From an uncultured Flavobacteriaceae bacterium (GTDB taxonomy: Bacteria > Bacteroidota > Bacteroidia > Flavobacteriales > Flavobacteriaceae), in contig CALDYU010000034.1 of NCBI GenBank assembly GCA_937944485.1, positions 1 through 38,584 of the forward strand: a stretch of 38,584 nucleotides of DNA. Reading direction: 5' to 3'. The translations under genes were made by a program, and so were the position numbers. The notes under the pieces are model-generated. The model saw only the letters and a program-made list of their open reading frames with translations. It searched no databases and was not told where the DNA came from. The number at the start of each line of letters is the position of its first letter. The stretch's first letter is position 1. This document shows, one piece after another, positions 23,754-32,117 of this stretch.

Positions 23754-24160
23754 AAACTAAAGTCTTAAAAGAAAGCGCCCAGCCTCTAGGCAATTACCCA
23801 CATATAAAACGAGTAGGTGATTTTATTTATGTTTCAGGAACCAGCAGTAGAAGAAACGATAACACGCATATTGGCGCCGAACAAGATGAACATGGAAAAT
23901 GGCAGCTTGACATTCGCTTGCAGACGGAAGCAGTGCTTAAGAATATCGAAAAGCTGATTCAAAGTATGAATGCAAATTTAAAAGATGTTAGTGATATCAC
24001 CACTTTTTTAGTCGATATGAAAGATTTTAAAGGCTACAATGAGGTATATGGGAAGTTTTTTGATCATACTGGTCCTACAAGAACAACGGTGGCCGTTCAT
24101 CAATTACCACACCCCAACCTTTTGATTGAAATTAAAGCCATAGTCTACAAACCTTTGTGA
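23750..24160 (+). CDS. RidA-family 2-aminomuconate deaminase
   Basis: This 136-residue protein has the YjgF/RidA fold: GNYPHIKRVGDFIYVSGTSS at the N-terminus, LQTEAVLKNIEKLIQSMNANLKDV in the middle and a C-terminal GPTRTTVAVHQLPHPNLLIEIKAIV containing the conserved Arg. In operons with ACMSD and aminomuconate semialdehyde dehydrogenase, RidA members act as 2-aminomuconate deaminases releasing ammonia and forming 4-oxalocrotonate. General imine deaminase activity is the alternative. It is the last gene of the operon and overlaps kmo by 4 bases. Confidence 0.88.
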   Translation: MKTKVLKESAQPLGNYPHIKRVGDFIYVSGTSSRRNDNTHIGAEQDEHGKWQLDIRLQTEAVLKNIEKLIQSMNANLKDVSDITTFLVDMKDFKGYNEVYGKFFDHTGPTRTTVAVHQLPHPNLLIEIKAIVYKPL

Positions 24161-24569
24161 TTATAGTCTGAATAATAACACAATTGTCAATAGAAAAATA
24201 ACATCATCGGCCGAAATCAAAAGCAAGGTTGATGTAACGCTAACTTCACCGGTGGGGATTTGAGAGGATGTTTTTAAAAAGGTAAGTTCACTAGTGTACT
24301 AACTTTTTTATTAAAGTAATAAGAGTCATTTTGATTACTTAAAAACAGTAAAAAGCTCCCGATAAAAAAACTTAATGCGGTCTCGACAACTCTAAAAGGT
24401 AATGAAGGTGTTTTTCTTAAATTGAAACAGGCTATGCTTACCTTTTCAAGGTTTTGGTACTAACAGCATGTAAACCATGATGGTATTCGCTTTGCGGGTG
24501 TGCAATATAGTATTTTGATTGTCAAGATATTCCACTTAAATTAAGAATCCAACCATTAACGTTCTCTTT
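24161..24569. other. Intergenic region between kynurenine operon and CHAT gene
   Basis: This 409-bp AT-rich stretch has no open frame that looks coding on either strand. AAGTT (24284-24288) and AACTT (24301-24305) followed by a T-run could form a weak terminator for the kynurenine operon, with an internal CACTAGTG palindrome. CACCGGTG at about 24247-24254 is another short palindrome. No TAnnTTTG element was found before the CHAT gene. Confidence 0.5.
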
Positions 24570-27500
24570 ATGAAATTCAAAATCGTATTTTTTGGATTTG
24601 CTAGTTTTTTCTTAACGCCGCTTTTTGCCCAGCAATCCAGTGATTTGGTTAAGCTTGAAAAACAGACAGACTCCTTATACTATCAATGGAGTATAACCAG
24701 AAACGAACAGAGTTATGAATTGGAACGAAATTTACGGGAGCAAGTATTGGAAAGTTATTATGATACCATCTCCCCAGCGTATCGATTGTCTTTGGCAAAG
24801 AGCTATGCATCAGAAGCCCTGTTTCTTTTGCAACGTGAACACGATAAGTATGCCGAGGGCATTGAAGCCTCCAATACCGCTTTGAAAATTTTGGAAACCC
24901 TTGAAAAGCAAGACTTGGTTTTAAAAGGGCACATATATCTTTATTTATATCATTTAAATAATTTCAGCTACGATAGAGAAGCAGCGCTCACTATGGCAAG
25001 GAAAGCCAAGGAGGTATTTATGGACACATTGGTCTCACACCATAAATTGGTAGCTGATGCTGAGTTTTATATTGGGTATGCCTCAGGGCCACTTGGCGAC
25101 ATGGACACTGCACTGAAACAGTTCAAGATTGCCAAAGAAAAATACATTTCGTTTCTGGGAAAAAACAGTTATGAAGTGGCTGAAAAGTGCATGCATTTGG
25201 CCACGCTCTATGGTTTTATCGGCTATTATAGAATGGAGTTGGACAATTATTTAGAATCGATAGAAATTTGGGAAACCATAGATCATTTTGACAAAAGTTA
25301 TCAAGCAATTGCCTATGCTAATGTAAGTACTTGGTATCTGTGGCATGGAGATTTTGAGAAAGCGGAACAATACTTAATCAAAAACCAAGATCTCATTGAC
25401 AACCATAAAAAAGAGGGAAAACCATGGTATAATGAAACTTATTTGGGCCGAACAAAAATAGAAAGTTTAAGAAAGTATGCCACATTGAATTATTATAAAG
25501 GAAACCTAGAAGAAGCACTGAAAATAAATGATGAAATTCTGGAGTTCTTAGTGGATTACAATGTGAGCGACCCCAATAACGATCCCAATAAATTTGGAGT
25601 TGCCACAATAAATGCTTGGACAAAACACCAAACAAGAAAGGCGTTGCAGTTAAAAGCAGATATCATAGAGAAAACAGATCCCGACCAAGCCAAAAACTTA
25701 CACGAACAGTCCTTAAAAATCAGAGCCGAAAACGGACTTACAGAAACCTCTTTGCCTGATTTTATGTATTTAGGCAATTACCATCTCAAAAAAGAAGACC
25801 TGACCAATTCGAAAAAAGTATGGAATCAAAGTGTAGCTGAAGCCGAGCGGACTACAGATGAATATGCATTAATACAGTTGTACGGCAAACAAGGGGTGAT
25901 AGCCATGAAAGAAGATTCAATACATCTTATGAACCAAAAGTATGCACAAACTTTTAGATTGTTGCAAAAAGACAGTGTCGAGCAAATAGACTTAAAAAAT
26001 CTGAAATACGACGACTGCAAACCTTACGGAACTGTTCCAATAATCAATACCATTGTTGACGCAGCCGAAAATTATGCCATTCTTTTTAAAGACAAGAACA
26101 ACACATCTTATTTACAAAATGCATTTCAACTTGGTTCACTGGCCAGTGATATGTTCTCTGAGTATAATAGGGATTTTAAGTACAACGACAAGTCGTATTC
26201 GACTGTTTCGAAAATAAATGAGCAGTTGTTGAATGTTGCTTTGTTATATGAAGAAGAGAGCCGTTTAAATCATGTTTTGGGGAAAATAGAACAGTCTAAA
26301 TCACGCCAAACATGGAAAGCATTTTTGAGCAGTAACCAACGTAAGAACCTAAATATTCCAGATTCCATATTGGAAAAAGAAAATGACCTAAAAGCCGAAC
26401 TGCATTATTACAAAAAGGCTTTGTTTATTAATAATGAAGGTGATAGTCTCAAGAATTCGATCTGGAAAGAAAAGATATTGGATATTGAAAATGCGATTGA
26501 TGCGGTTGATCTCTGGTATCAAAAGCGATACCCGACCTATTATAACCAGACCAAAAAGGAGTTTGATGTTGCGTCGCTACAAACCAAACTTGCAAAAAAA
26601 CAAGTGCTGATCAATTATGTTTTTGCCGAGGCACATGTATATGCCTTTACAATTTCAAAAAACAAAATCAATTTGGTGCGCATCGGTAAAAAAGAGCGCG
26701 TTGAGCAATTGGTTCACAATTTTCTTGAAGCACTAAAAAACAAAACAGACACCGCCTATCTTGAATTATCAAAAGAGCTGCATCAAATAGTATTACCGTC
26801 GTCAATACATTCTGAAGAAGCCAAAGAATTGATTATTGTTCCTGATGAAGTACTGCACTATTTGCCTTTTGAAGTATTGACAGCAGCCAACGGAACGTAT
26901 GTGATTCAAAACCATACCGTGAGTTATGCCCCTTCATTATTGTTGTATCAAGAACAAATAGGGGTGAAAACCTCTAGAAAGAAAAAATTAGGCGTTTTTG
27001 CACCCTCATATTTGAAAGAAAACAAAGAAGAACCCGAGCGTGATTCACCTACAGAATTAAAAGGTGCAATTTCAGAAGCATCTACCATCTCTAAAATTTT
27101 TGATGGCGATTTTTTTACGGGAGAAAACCTGAGCAAGAAGGTTTTCATGAAACAAGCCAAGACATATAACATTCTGCATTTGGCAATGCATGCTTCATTG
27201 AACAATATGGCATCTGAGTTTTCGAATCTGGACTTTTCAAACGGATCGGAAAATGACAAACTGTTCATTTCTGAGTTATATGGGATAAATGTAAACGCTG
27301 ATCTGGCTGTTTTGAGTGCCTGCAACACAGGAGTTGGCGAACTAAAGAAAGGAGAAGGGATAACCAATGTCTCAAGGGCATTTACCTATGCTGGTGTACC
27401 TAGTACGATAACCAGTCTTTGGAAAGTACCCGACAAACAAACCTCGCAGATAATGGTCTCTTTTTATAATCATTTGAAAAATGGCGACGCTAAAAACAAA

Positions 27501-27698
27501 GCCTTGCAAAAGGCTAAATTAGACTACTTGGCATCTACCGATGATGACTTATTAAGGCATCCCTATTACTGGGCTGGTTTTGTAATTTCAGGAAACATTG
27601 ATCCTATTGTGAACCCTATTTCACATTGGTGGTGGATGCTCTTAATACTTCCATTTTTAGCATCAATCTGGTACTTAAAAAAGAAAAAATCAGTTTAA
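24570..27698 (+). CDS. Secreted/membrane TPR-CHAT caspase-like protease
   Basis: This 1042-residue protein starts with a signal peptide ending FAQQ near residue 21. Residues about 60-470 are TPR-like helical repeats. A long helical linker follows, then a CHAT domain from about 730 to 1015: IIVPDEVLHYLPFEVL, HLAMHA with catalytic His874, LSACNTG with catalytic Cys918, and GEGITNVSRAF, TSLWKVPD and PYYWAGFVISG. A C-terminal membrane helix (about 1020-1036) with a short basic tail means the protease faces the periplasm. CHAT proteins are cysteine peptidases often coupled to TPR partners. It converges with the anti-sigma gene and the two 3' ends overlap by 9 bases. Confidence 0.93.
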   Translation: MKFKIVFFGFASFFLTPLFAQQSSDLVKLEKQTDSLYYQWSITRNEQSYELERNLREQVLESYYDTISPAYRLSLAKSYASEALFLLQREHDKYAEGIEASNTALKILETLEKQDLVLKGHIYLYLYHLNNFSYDREAALTMARKAKEVFMDTLVSHHKLVADAEFYIGYASGPLGDMDTALKQFKIAKEKYISFLGKNSYEVAEKCMHLATLYGFIGYYRMELDNYLESIEIWETIDHFDKSYQAIAYANVSTWYLWHGDFEKAEQYLIKNQDLIDNHKKEGKPWYNETYLGRTKIESLRKYATLNYYKGNLEEALKINDEILEFLVDYNVSDPNNDPNKFGVATINAWTKHQTRKALQLKADIIEKTDPDQAKNLHEQSLKIRAENGLTETSLPDFMYLGNYHLKKEDLTNSKKVWNQSVAEAERTTDEYALIQLYGKQGVIAMKEDSIHLMNQKYAQTFRLLQKDSVEQIDLKNLKYDDCKPYGTVPIINTIVDAAENYAILFKDKNNTSYLQNAFQLGSLASDMFSEYNRDFKYNDKSYSTVSKINEQLLNVALLYEEESRLNHVLGKIEQSKSRQTWKAFLSSNQRKNLNIPDSILEKENDLKAELHYYKKALFINNEGDSLKNSIWKEKILDIENAIDAVDLWYQKRYPTYYNQTKKEFDVASLQTKLAKKQVLINYVFAEAHVYAFTISKNKINLVRIGKKERVEQLVHNFLEALKNKTDTAYLELSKELHQIVLPSSIHSEEAKELIIVPDEVLHYLPFEVLTAANGTYVIQNHTVSYAPSLLLYQEQIGVKTSRKKKLGVFAPSYLKENKEEPERDSPTELKGAISEASTISKIFDGDFFTGENLSKKVFMKQAKTYNILHLAMHASLNNMASEFSNLDFSNGSENDKLFISELYGINVNADLAVLSACNTGVGELKKGEGITNVSRAFTYAGVPSTITSLWKVPDKQTSQIMVSFYNHLKNGDAKNKALQKAKLDYLASTDDDLLRHPYYWAGFVISGNIDPIVNPISHWWWMLLILPFLASIWYLKKKKSV

Positions 27699-28418
27699 AT
27701 CTTTCAATAGTTTTTGGGCAGTCTTCTTTTTAAAAGATTCCATTTCAATTAGCATTCTAAGCGCCTCTTTGCTCTCTTTCGTTTCACCTTGTTTTAAGTG
27801 TGAAAGCGCCAGGTACCATGTGGCTCTATCGTCTAATTCCCCGTTATTGTTAATGTACCCTTGCAATAAGGGAATTGCTTTTTCATGATTATCCAATTGC
27901 ATATATATAATAGCACTATAAAAATCAAAGTAATCATCCTTTTGTTCCGTCGTTAATTGAGCAAGGAGTGCAAACCACATATCATAGTCTTGAACTTCAT
28001 AGGCCGAAAACATTTGCGTTTTTAAATCTTCAAGCTCATTACCCCGCTCAATAGGATGAACAACATTGTCATAAGGTGTAAAATTGGCTGCGTACAATTC
28101 ATCTGTATTAAAGTCAGGCGAGTTAAAAAACAAAAACCATGAACCAAGACCAACAAGCAGGGCTATAGAAGCCGCAGCCAACCAAGGGCGTAATTGAAAC
28201 ACTTTGATTTTGGGTCGTACTTCTTTCTCCCCTAAATCGCTGAACATGCTTTTAAGTTCTCGGCGTTCTTCTTTTTTAAGCGAGGTCTGCAATTCTTTTT
28301 GAAAAGCAACCTCTGCTGCAAAATCAGCATCGGTTTTCAACAAGTTTTCGAATTCCATCAATTGATTTGGGCTGAGGGAATTTTCAAAATAGCCGATTAT
28401 CAATTCATTTTTATCCAT
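27690..28418 (-). CDS. TPR-containing membrane anti-sigma-like protein
   Basis: This 242-residue protein has a cytoplasmic N-terminal region (1-75) rich in acidic and Leu residues (LIIGYFENSLSPNQLMEFENLLKTD), as in zinc-free anti-sigma domains. One membrane helix spans about 79-98. The C-terminal periplasmic TPR-like part contains YSAIIYMQLDNHEKAIPLLQGYI and ATWYLALSHLKQGETKESKEALR. It overlaps the upstream sigma-factor gene by 8 bases. The layout suggests the N-terminus holds the sigma factor while the TPRs receive a periplasmic signal, possibly through the CHAT-TPR protein encoded head-on downstream. Confidence 0.85.
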   Translation of the reverse strand: MDKNELIIGYFENSLSPNQLMEFENLLKTDADFAAEVAFQKELQTSLKKEERRELKSMFSDLGEKEVRPKIKVFQLRPWLAAASIALLVGLGSWFLFFNSPDFNTDELYAANFTPYDNVVHPIERGNELEDLKTQMFSAYEVQDYDMWFALLAQLTTEQKDDYFDFYSAIIYMQLDNHEKAIPLLQGYINNNGELDDRATWYLALSHLKQGETKESKEALRMLIEMESFKKKTAQKLLKDLN

Positions 28419-28968
28419 CGTTTTTTGCTATTAATTGTTTCAACGATTTTAGGCAGCGACTTTTTTGGCTCTTCGCTACATCTTTATTTTCATAACCCTG
28501 TGTTTGGGTAATCTCATCCAACTTCATTCCTTGTAGATAAAACAGTTCCAATATTTCCCTGCATTTTCCCCCCAACTTCTTGAAGTTGGCAACTAATTGC
28601 GCTTGGTACTCGTTTAATCCTTCATCTTCATATACATCTTCAATCACCGTTTGTTCATAGCGATCAAAGAGATAGGTTTCTTCAGTAGGCACTTCTTTTT
28701 TACCATCTCTGAAATGTTTGAAAAGCATAAACTTTCCGGTTCCGAACAAGTAAGTTTTCAAGGTGCTTTTAAGGGCATCCAACTTTCCTGTCTGTGCATT
28801 TTCATAAAGCACGATTAACGCATCTTGAAAAATATCTTCAAGCACATTGACCTCTACATTATAGCGCGACATAAACTTTAAAAACTCGGTCTTATAATCA
28901 AGGTACACGGTTTTTAGAGCATTGCGGTCACGCTGTTTTAACTGTGCGATAAGTTGCTCGTCGGTCAT
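28411..28968 (-). CDS. ECF-type RNA polymerase sigma factor
   Basis: The ATG at 28968 (MTDEQLIAQLKQRD, 185 residues) fits the family; an upstream ATG at 29055 would add a hydrophobic 29-residue tail with no sigma character. Region 2 covers about 10-90 (FLKFMSRY, then LEDIFQDALIVLYENA and LKTYLFGTGKFMLFKHF) and region 4 about 130-182 (KKLGGKCREILELFYLQGMKLDEITQTQGYENKDVAKSQKSRCLKSLKQLI, quoted here only by its ends KKLGG and KQLI). A long acidic linker separates them. It is co-transcribed with its anti-sigma-like partner (8-bp overlap) and divergent from the hemopexin gene 114 bases away. Confidence 0.9.
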   Translation of the reverse strand: MTDEQLIAQLKQRDRNALKTVYLDYKTEFLKFMSRYNVEVNVLEDIFQDALIVLYENAQTGKLDALKSTLKTYLFGTGKFMLFKHFRDGKKEVPTEETYLFDRYEQTVIEDVYEDEGLNEYQAQLVANFKKLGGKCREILELFYLQGMKLDEITQTQGYENKDVAKSQKSRCLKSLKQLIAKNDG

Positions 28969-29082
28969 TAGTACAATCAATGTAATAAGGTAAACACAAT
29001 ATACTGTTAAAATCTTTAAATGCCCTGTGTTTACTTTTTGAGGTCTCGGGTACAAATGGGCGTAACTATTAAATATTAGAAA
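28969..29082. promoter_or_regulatory. Divergent promoter region, sigma factor and hemopexin genes
   Basis: This 114-bp gap must contain the promoters for the leftward sigma/anti-sigma unit and the rightward secreted-protein unit. On the plus strand, TTTACTTTTTGAGG (around 29030-29043) resembles a TAnnTTTG element but has one extra base. No perfect -7 element is present on either strand, which would be consistent with use of an alternative sigma factor, perhaps the one encoded here. Confidence 0.4.
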
Positions 29083-30363
29083 ATGAAAACGATACGATTC
29101 TTGCTTCCACTGCTCCTGGGCATAGTAACGACGTTCTGTTATGCTAGGGATAACGCAACATATTTAAAAAATAACGACCTGCAGGTAATCAACGCCGCCA
29201 TTGAACACCCAGATGGTAGTGCCTATTTTTTTGTGGGTAAATACTTTCATCAATACGACACAAGGGCTGGTAAATTAAAACGAATGGGGTTAATCGGCAA
29301 AGATGGGTGGTATGGGGTCCCCGCCAATGTAGATGCCGCTCTAATACATCCTCATAATAAAAAGGGGTATTTCTTTAAAGGAAATAATTATTACCGCTAT
29401 GATTTTTCTAAAAAAAAGATGGACAAAAAAGGAATAATCAATTATGACGGCTGGAAAGGACTAGTAGGTCCTATAGGTGCCGCCATTATGCACCCTACTA
29501 ACAATTGCGCGTATTTCTTTAAGGGGAAAAAATACTATCGCTACAGTTTTTCAAAGAGAAAAATGGACAAAATTGGTGCCATTGGGATTGATGCATGGAA
29601 GGGCTTTCCAGTCAATATAAATGCTGCCATCATGCATAGTAATGGCAGAGCCTATGGCTTTAAAGATGACCATTATTTTAGATATGTATTCGGAAAAAAG
29701 GTAGACAAAAAAGGTATTATTGGTAAAGACGGTTGGAAGTTGTTTCATCAATTAGATGCAGTGGTTTTTAATGATAGGGATAGAAATAACGCAACGAGAG
29801 ATGAGCATTATATCATAAATAGTTTAGGAATGTACTGTGATGACTACAATGATAATTTCGTTACACGTGAAATTGCATTTCTATTTAACCACCCAAATGT
29901 GGTGCGTATTCACAAAAAAAGGTTTGGCGATAATTGGTATTCAGGAGTTGAGCCCAATATAGATGCAGGATTTCTACACCCAAAGAACGGGAGATATTAC
30001 TTTTTTAAAGGAGACACATATTTTAGGTATAATCCTTCAACCAAGAAAGTTGACAAAATCGCTAAAATCAAAGATGGATTTGGCGTGTCGAAGGTAGCTG
30101 CGGCAGTTGGCATACCAGATTCTAACAACATCTATCTTTTTGATGGAATCAGTTATCATTTATATGACATAAAATCGAATAAAATTATTGCTAGTGGTTC
30201 GATCAGTTCCAAATTTACAGGAGTTCCCAATTGGATTGACGCTGCCGTTCAAGATCCGCATGGAGGCATTAAATTTTATAAAAAAGATGTGGTATACGTG
30301 TATTCTCCTAAAGCTAGAAAAGTAACCCGATGGGGAATGCTACAACCAGGATTATTCAAATAA
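29083..30363 (+). CDS. Secreted hemopexin-repeat protein A
   Basis: This 426-residue protein has a signal peptide (to about residue 21, TFCYAR) and then eight repeats of about 47 residues. Each typically reads DAAIxHxxGxAYFFKGxxYYRY, then VDKxGxIGxDGWKGxP. This is the hemopexin-repeat pattern, and eight copies would fold as two four-bladed propellers. Repeats 1-4 and 6 are well kept, repeat 5 (about residues 224-290) is divergent with an insertion, and repeats 7-8 are weaker. Hemopexin propellers bind proteins, metals or haem. It is close in sequence and layout to the protein encoded at 30834. It is the first gene of a secreted-protein unit divergent from the sigma factor. Confidence 0.9.
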   Translation: MKTIRFLLPLLLGIVTTFCYARDNATYLKNNDLQVINAAIEHPDGSAYFFVGKYFHQYDTRAGKLKRMGLIGKDGWYGVPANVDAALIHPHNKKGYFFKGNNYYRYDFSKKKMDKKGIINYDGWKGLVGPIGAAIMHPTNNCAYFFKGKKYYRYSFSKRKMDKIGAIGIDAWKGFPVNINAAIMHSNGRAYGFKDDHYFRYVFGKKVDKKGIIGKDGWKLFHQLDAVVFNDRDRNNATRDEHYIINSLGMYCDDYNDNFVTREIAFLFNHPNVVRIHKKRFGDNWYSGVEPNIDAGFLHPKNGRYYFFKGDTYFRYNPSTKKVDKIAKIKDGFGVSKVAAAVGIPDSNNIYLFDGISYHLYDIKSNKIIASGSISSKFTGVPNWIDAAVQDPHGGIKFYKKDVVYVYSPKARKVTRWGMLQPGLFK

Positions 30364-30387
30364 AATTTATAACAAATCTAAGAAGTC

Positions 30388-30810
30388 ATGAAAAGGATAC
30401 TTTTTCTTTTGATTGTTATGATGGGTTGTTTTGCCAAAGCCCAATCGAACTTCACTATAAAAACCATTAACCGAAATACACGGGGCATTACCCAAATGAA
30501 CTTTCATAAAGACGCCCGTGGCGATTTTAGGGTACGAATCTATGCGAAGTGTTCACCCAAAGATTGTGATTGGGGCAGTTTTGAGCTGACCAAAGATGTA
30601 AGCTTCAACGAATACCTTAAACGCAAAAAAGGACCGTATGTACCCTACTATCGACCCATTACTATTAAAAAGTCATTTGTAACCCGAACTGTAACAATCA
30701 ATGTACGGAAAGATGACCCTTTTAGACGGTTTAGGGTTGATGTCTTTTCTAATTATAAAGACCCCAAACGAAAAGACAAAACCGAATACTATATAATGAA
30801 AAGACAATAA
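30388..30810 (+). CDS. Small secreted protein with CDWG motif
   Basis: This 140-residue protein has a signal peptide ending AKAQS near residue 20 and a beta-rich body. The segment RIYAKCSPKDCDWGSFEL matches a C-x(4)-CDWG pattern seen in secreted proteins of unknown function; the two Cys (53 and 58) probably form a disulfide. The C-terminal half is rich in Arg/Lys and Tyr, with alternating strands ending YYIMKRQ. It sits between the two hemopexin genes with 24- and 23-base gaps, so joint expression and possibly joint assembly are likely. Biochemical role unknown. Confidence 0.8.
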   Translation: MKRILFLLIVMMGCFAKAQSNFTIKTINRNTRGITQMNFHKDARGDFRVRIYAKCSPKDCDWGSFELTKDVSFNEYLKRKKGPYVPYYRPITIKKSFVTRTVTINVRKDDPFRRFRVDVFSNYKDPKRKDKTEYYIMKRQ

Positions 30811-30833
30811 GCACTTTTCCAAAATAAGAAAAC

Positions 30834-32090
30834 ATGAAAACATCTATAATATTCCTATTAATCGTTAACCTTAGCTTTTTTAATAAAAGTGATTCTTCTG
30901 TTGAATATTCAAATAATGATATAGCCTTAATGAATGCAGCTCTCGTTGCACCCAACGGCAACGCCTATTTCATGAAGGGTAAGTTTTGCCATCGTTATGA
31001 CATTAATAAAGATAGATTGATAAAAGTTGCTGATTTGGGCAAAAACATCTTCAGGGGTGTCAAAACCAATGTGGATGCCGCACTACTGCACTCTGGCAAT
31101 AAGAAGGCCTATATTTTTAAGGGCACAACCTATCAGCGCTATAATTTCAACACTTCAAAAGTTGAAAAGACCGGAATTATGGGAGTTGACGGCTGGAAAG
31201 GACTTAATGGCCCCTTTGATGCAGCCATATCTCACCCAACTAATAATTGTGCCTATTTCTTTAAAGATAAAAAGTACTACAGGTATAACTATAGTAAAGG
31301 CAAAGTAGATAAAATTGCAACAGTAGGTATAGATGGTTGGAAAGGCGTTCCAGAAAAAGTTGATTTGGCAATAATGCATACCAATGGGAAGGCCTATTTT
31401 TTTAAGGATGATTTTTACTATAGGTATAATTTTGGTTCAAGAAAAGTAGATAAAGTGGGTATAATAGGCAGTCATGGTTGGAAAGGACTTTTTCAATCTA
31501 TAGACGCTGCGGTTAAACGTAATAATGGGCATCTACATATCATAAATAAGTCCGTTGTTTATGAATGGGGCGGCGGTGGCGGATCTGGTTTTTTAGGATT
31601 AAATACGTTTGCCTCATTAGAAAGTTCATGGCATAGAATGAAATTGGGCCAACAGCGCTATTTGGGCATAAAGGGTAGAATTGATGCCGCCATGTATCAC
31701 AAAAAAACAAAAGTCAAATACTTTTTTGTTGGCAACATTTATTACAAATATGATATGCAATTGCAAAAGGTTATAGATCGGGGTACAATTGGAAGAGACT
31801 ATTTTCAAGGAATTCCTAATAACCTAGATGCTTGTTTAATTCATGATAATGGTAAAGCCTATTTTTTTAAGGCCAACAAATATTATCGGTTTAATTTATC
31901 TACCAAAAGAAGAGAGAAAATTGGAGTTATTGGTATTGATGGTTGGTGGGGTATTCCTCAAAATATACATGCTGCGGCATATCGAAATGGAAAAGGATAC
32001 TTCTTTAAAAAATCAGTGAAGTATGTATATGATTCGAACAAGAGGCGAGTTGTTGAAAGGGAATTGATTTCTAATGAATTTTATAAGTAG
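30834..32090 (+). CDS. Secreted hemopexin-repeat protein B
   Basis: This 418-residue paralogue of the protein at 29083 has a shorter, weaker signal sequence (to about residue 20). It again has eight hemopexin-like repeats; the third (GPFDAAISHPTNNCAYFFKD) shares the unusual PTNNCAYFF with protein A. Repeat 5 is again the divergent one and carries a Gly-rich insertion (GGGGGSGF). The conserved position of the odd blade suggests a hinge or interface between two four-bladed units rather than decay. It was probably produced by duplication, with the small CDWG-protein gene in between. A Tat/vWA lipoprotein gene follows after 27 bases. Confidence 0.9.
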   Translation: MKTSIIFLLIVNLSFFNKSDSSVEYSNNDIALMNAALVAPNGNAYFMKGKFCHRYDINKDRLIKVADLGKNIFRGVKTNVDAALLHSGNKKAYIFKGTTYQRYNFNTSKVEKTGIMGVDGWKGLNGPFDAAISHPTNNCAYFFKDKKYYRYNYSKGKVDKIATVGIDGWKGVPEKVDLAIMHTNGKAYFFKDDFYYRYNFGSRKVDKVGIIGSHGWKGLFQSIDAAVKRNNGHLHIINKSVVYEWGGGGGSGFLGLNTFASLESSWHRMKLGQQRYLGIKGRIDAAMYHKKTKVKYFFVGNIYYKYDMQLQKVIDRGTIGRDYFQGIPNNLDACLIHDNGKAYFFKANKYYRFNLSTKRREKIGVIGIDGWWGIPQNIHAAAYRNGKGYFFKKSVKYVYDSNKRRVVERELISNEFYK

Positions 32091-32117
32091 GTCAATTAAC
32101 AAGTTTGCCAAACAGAA

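Noticed and set aside
24284..24310. Firm terminator after the kynurenine operon
   Set aside because: The stem is only five A/T-rich base pairs (AAGTT/AACTT) with a large loop, so it is noted in the intergenic entry but not called as a terminator.
26948..27367. A 139-codon minus-strand frame within the CHAT gene
   Set aside because: It lies opposite the CHAT catalytic region, whose His and Cys motifs are clear; the antisense frame has no features of its own.
28969..29055. Sigma factor start at 29055
   Set aside because: The additional 29 residues are hydrophobic and unlike any sigma N-terminus, while MTDEQLIAQLKQRD is a typical start; the longer form would also leave almost no room for a divergent promoter.
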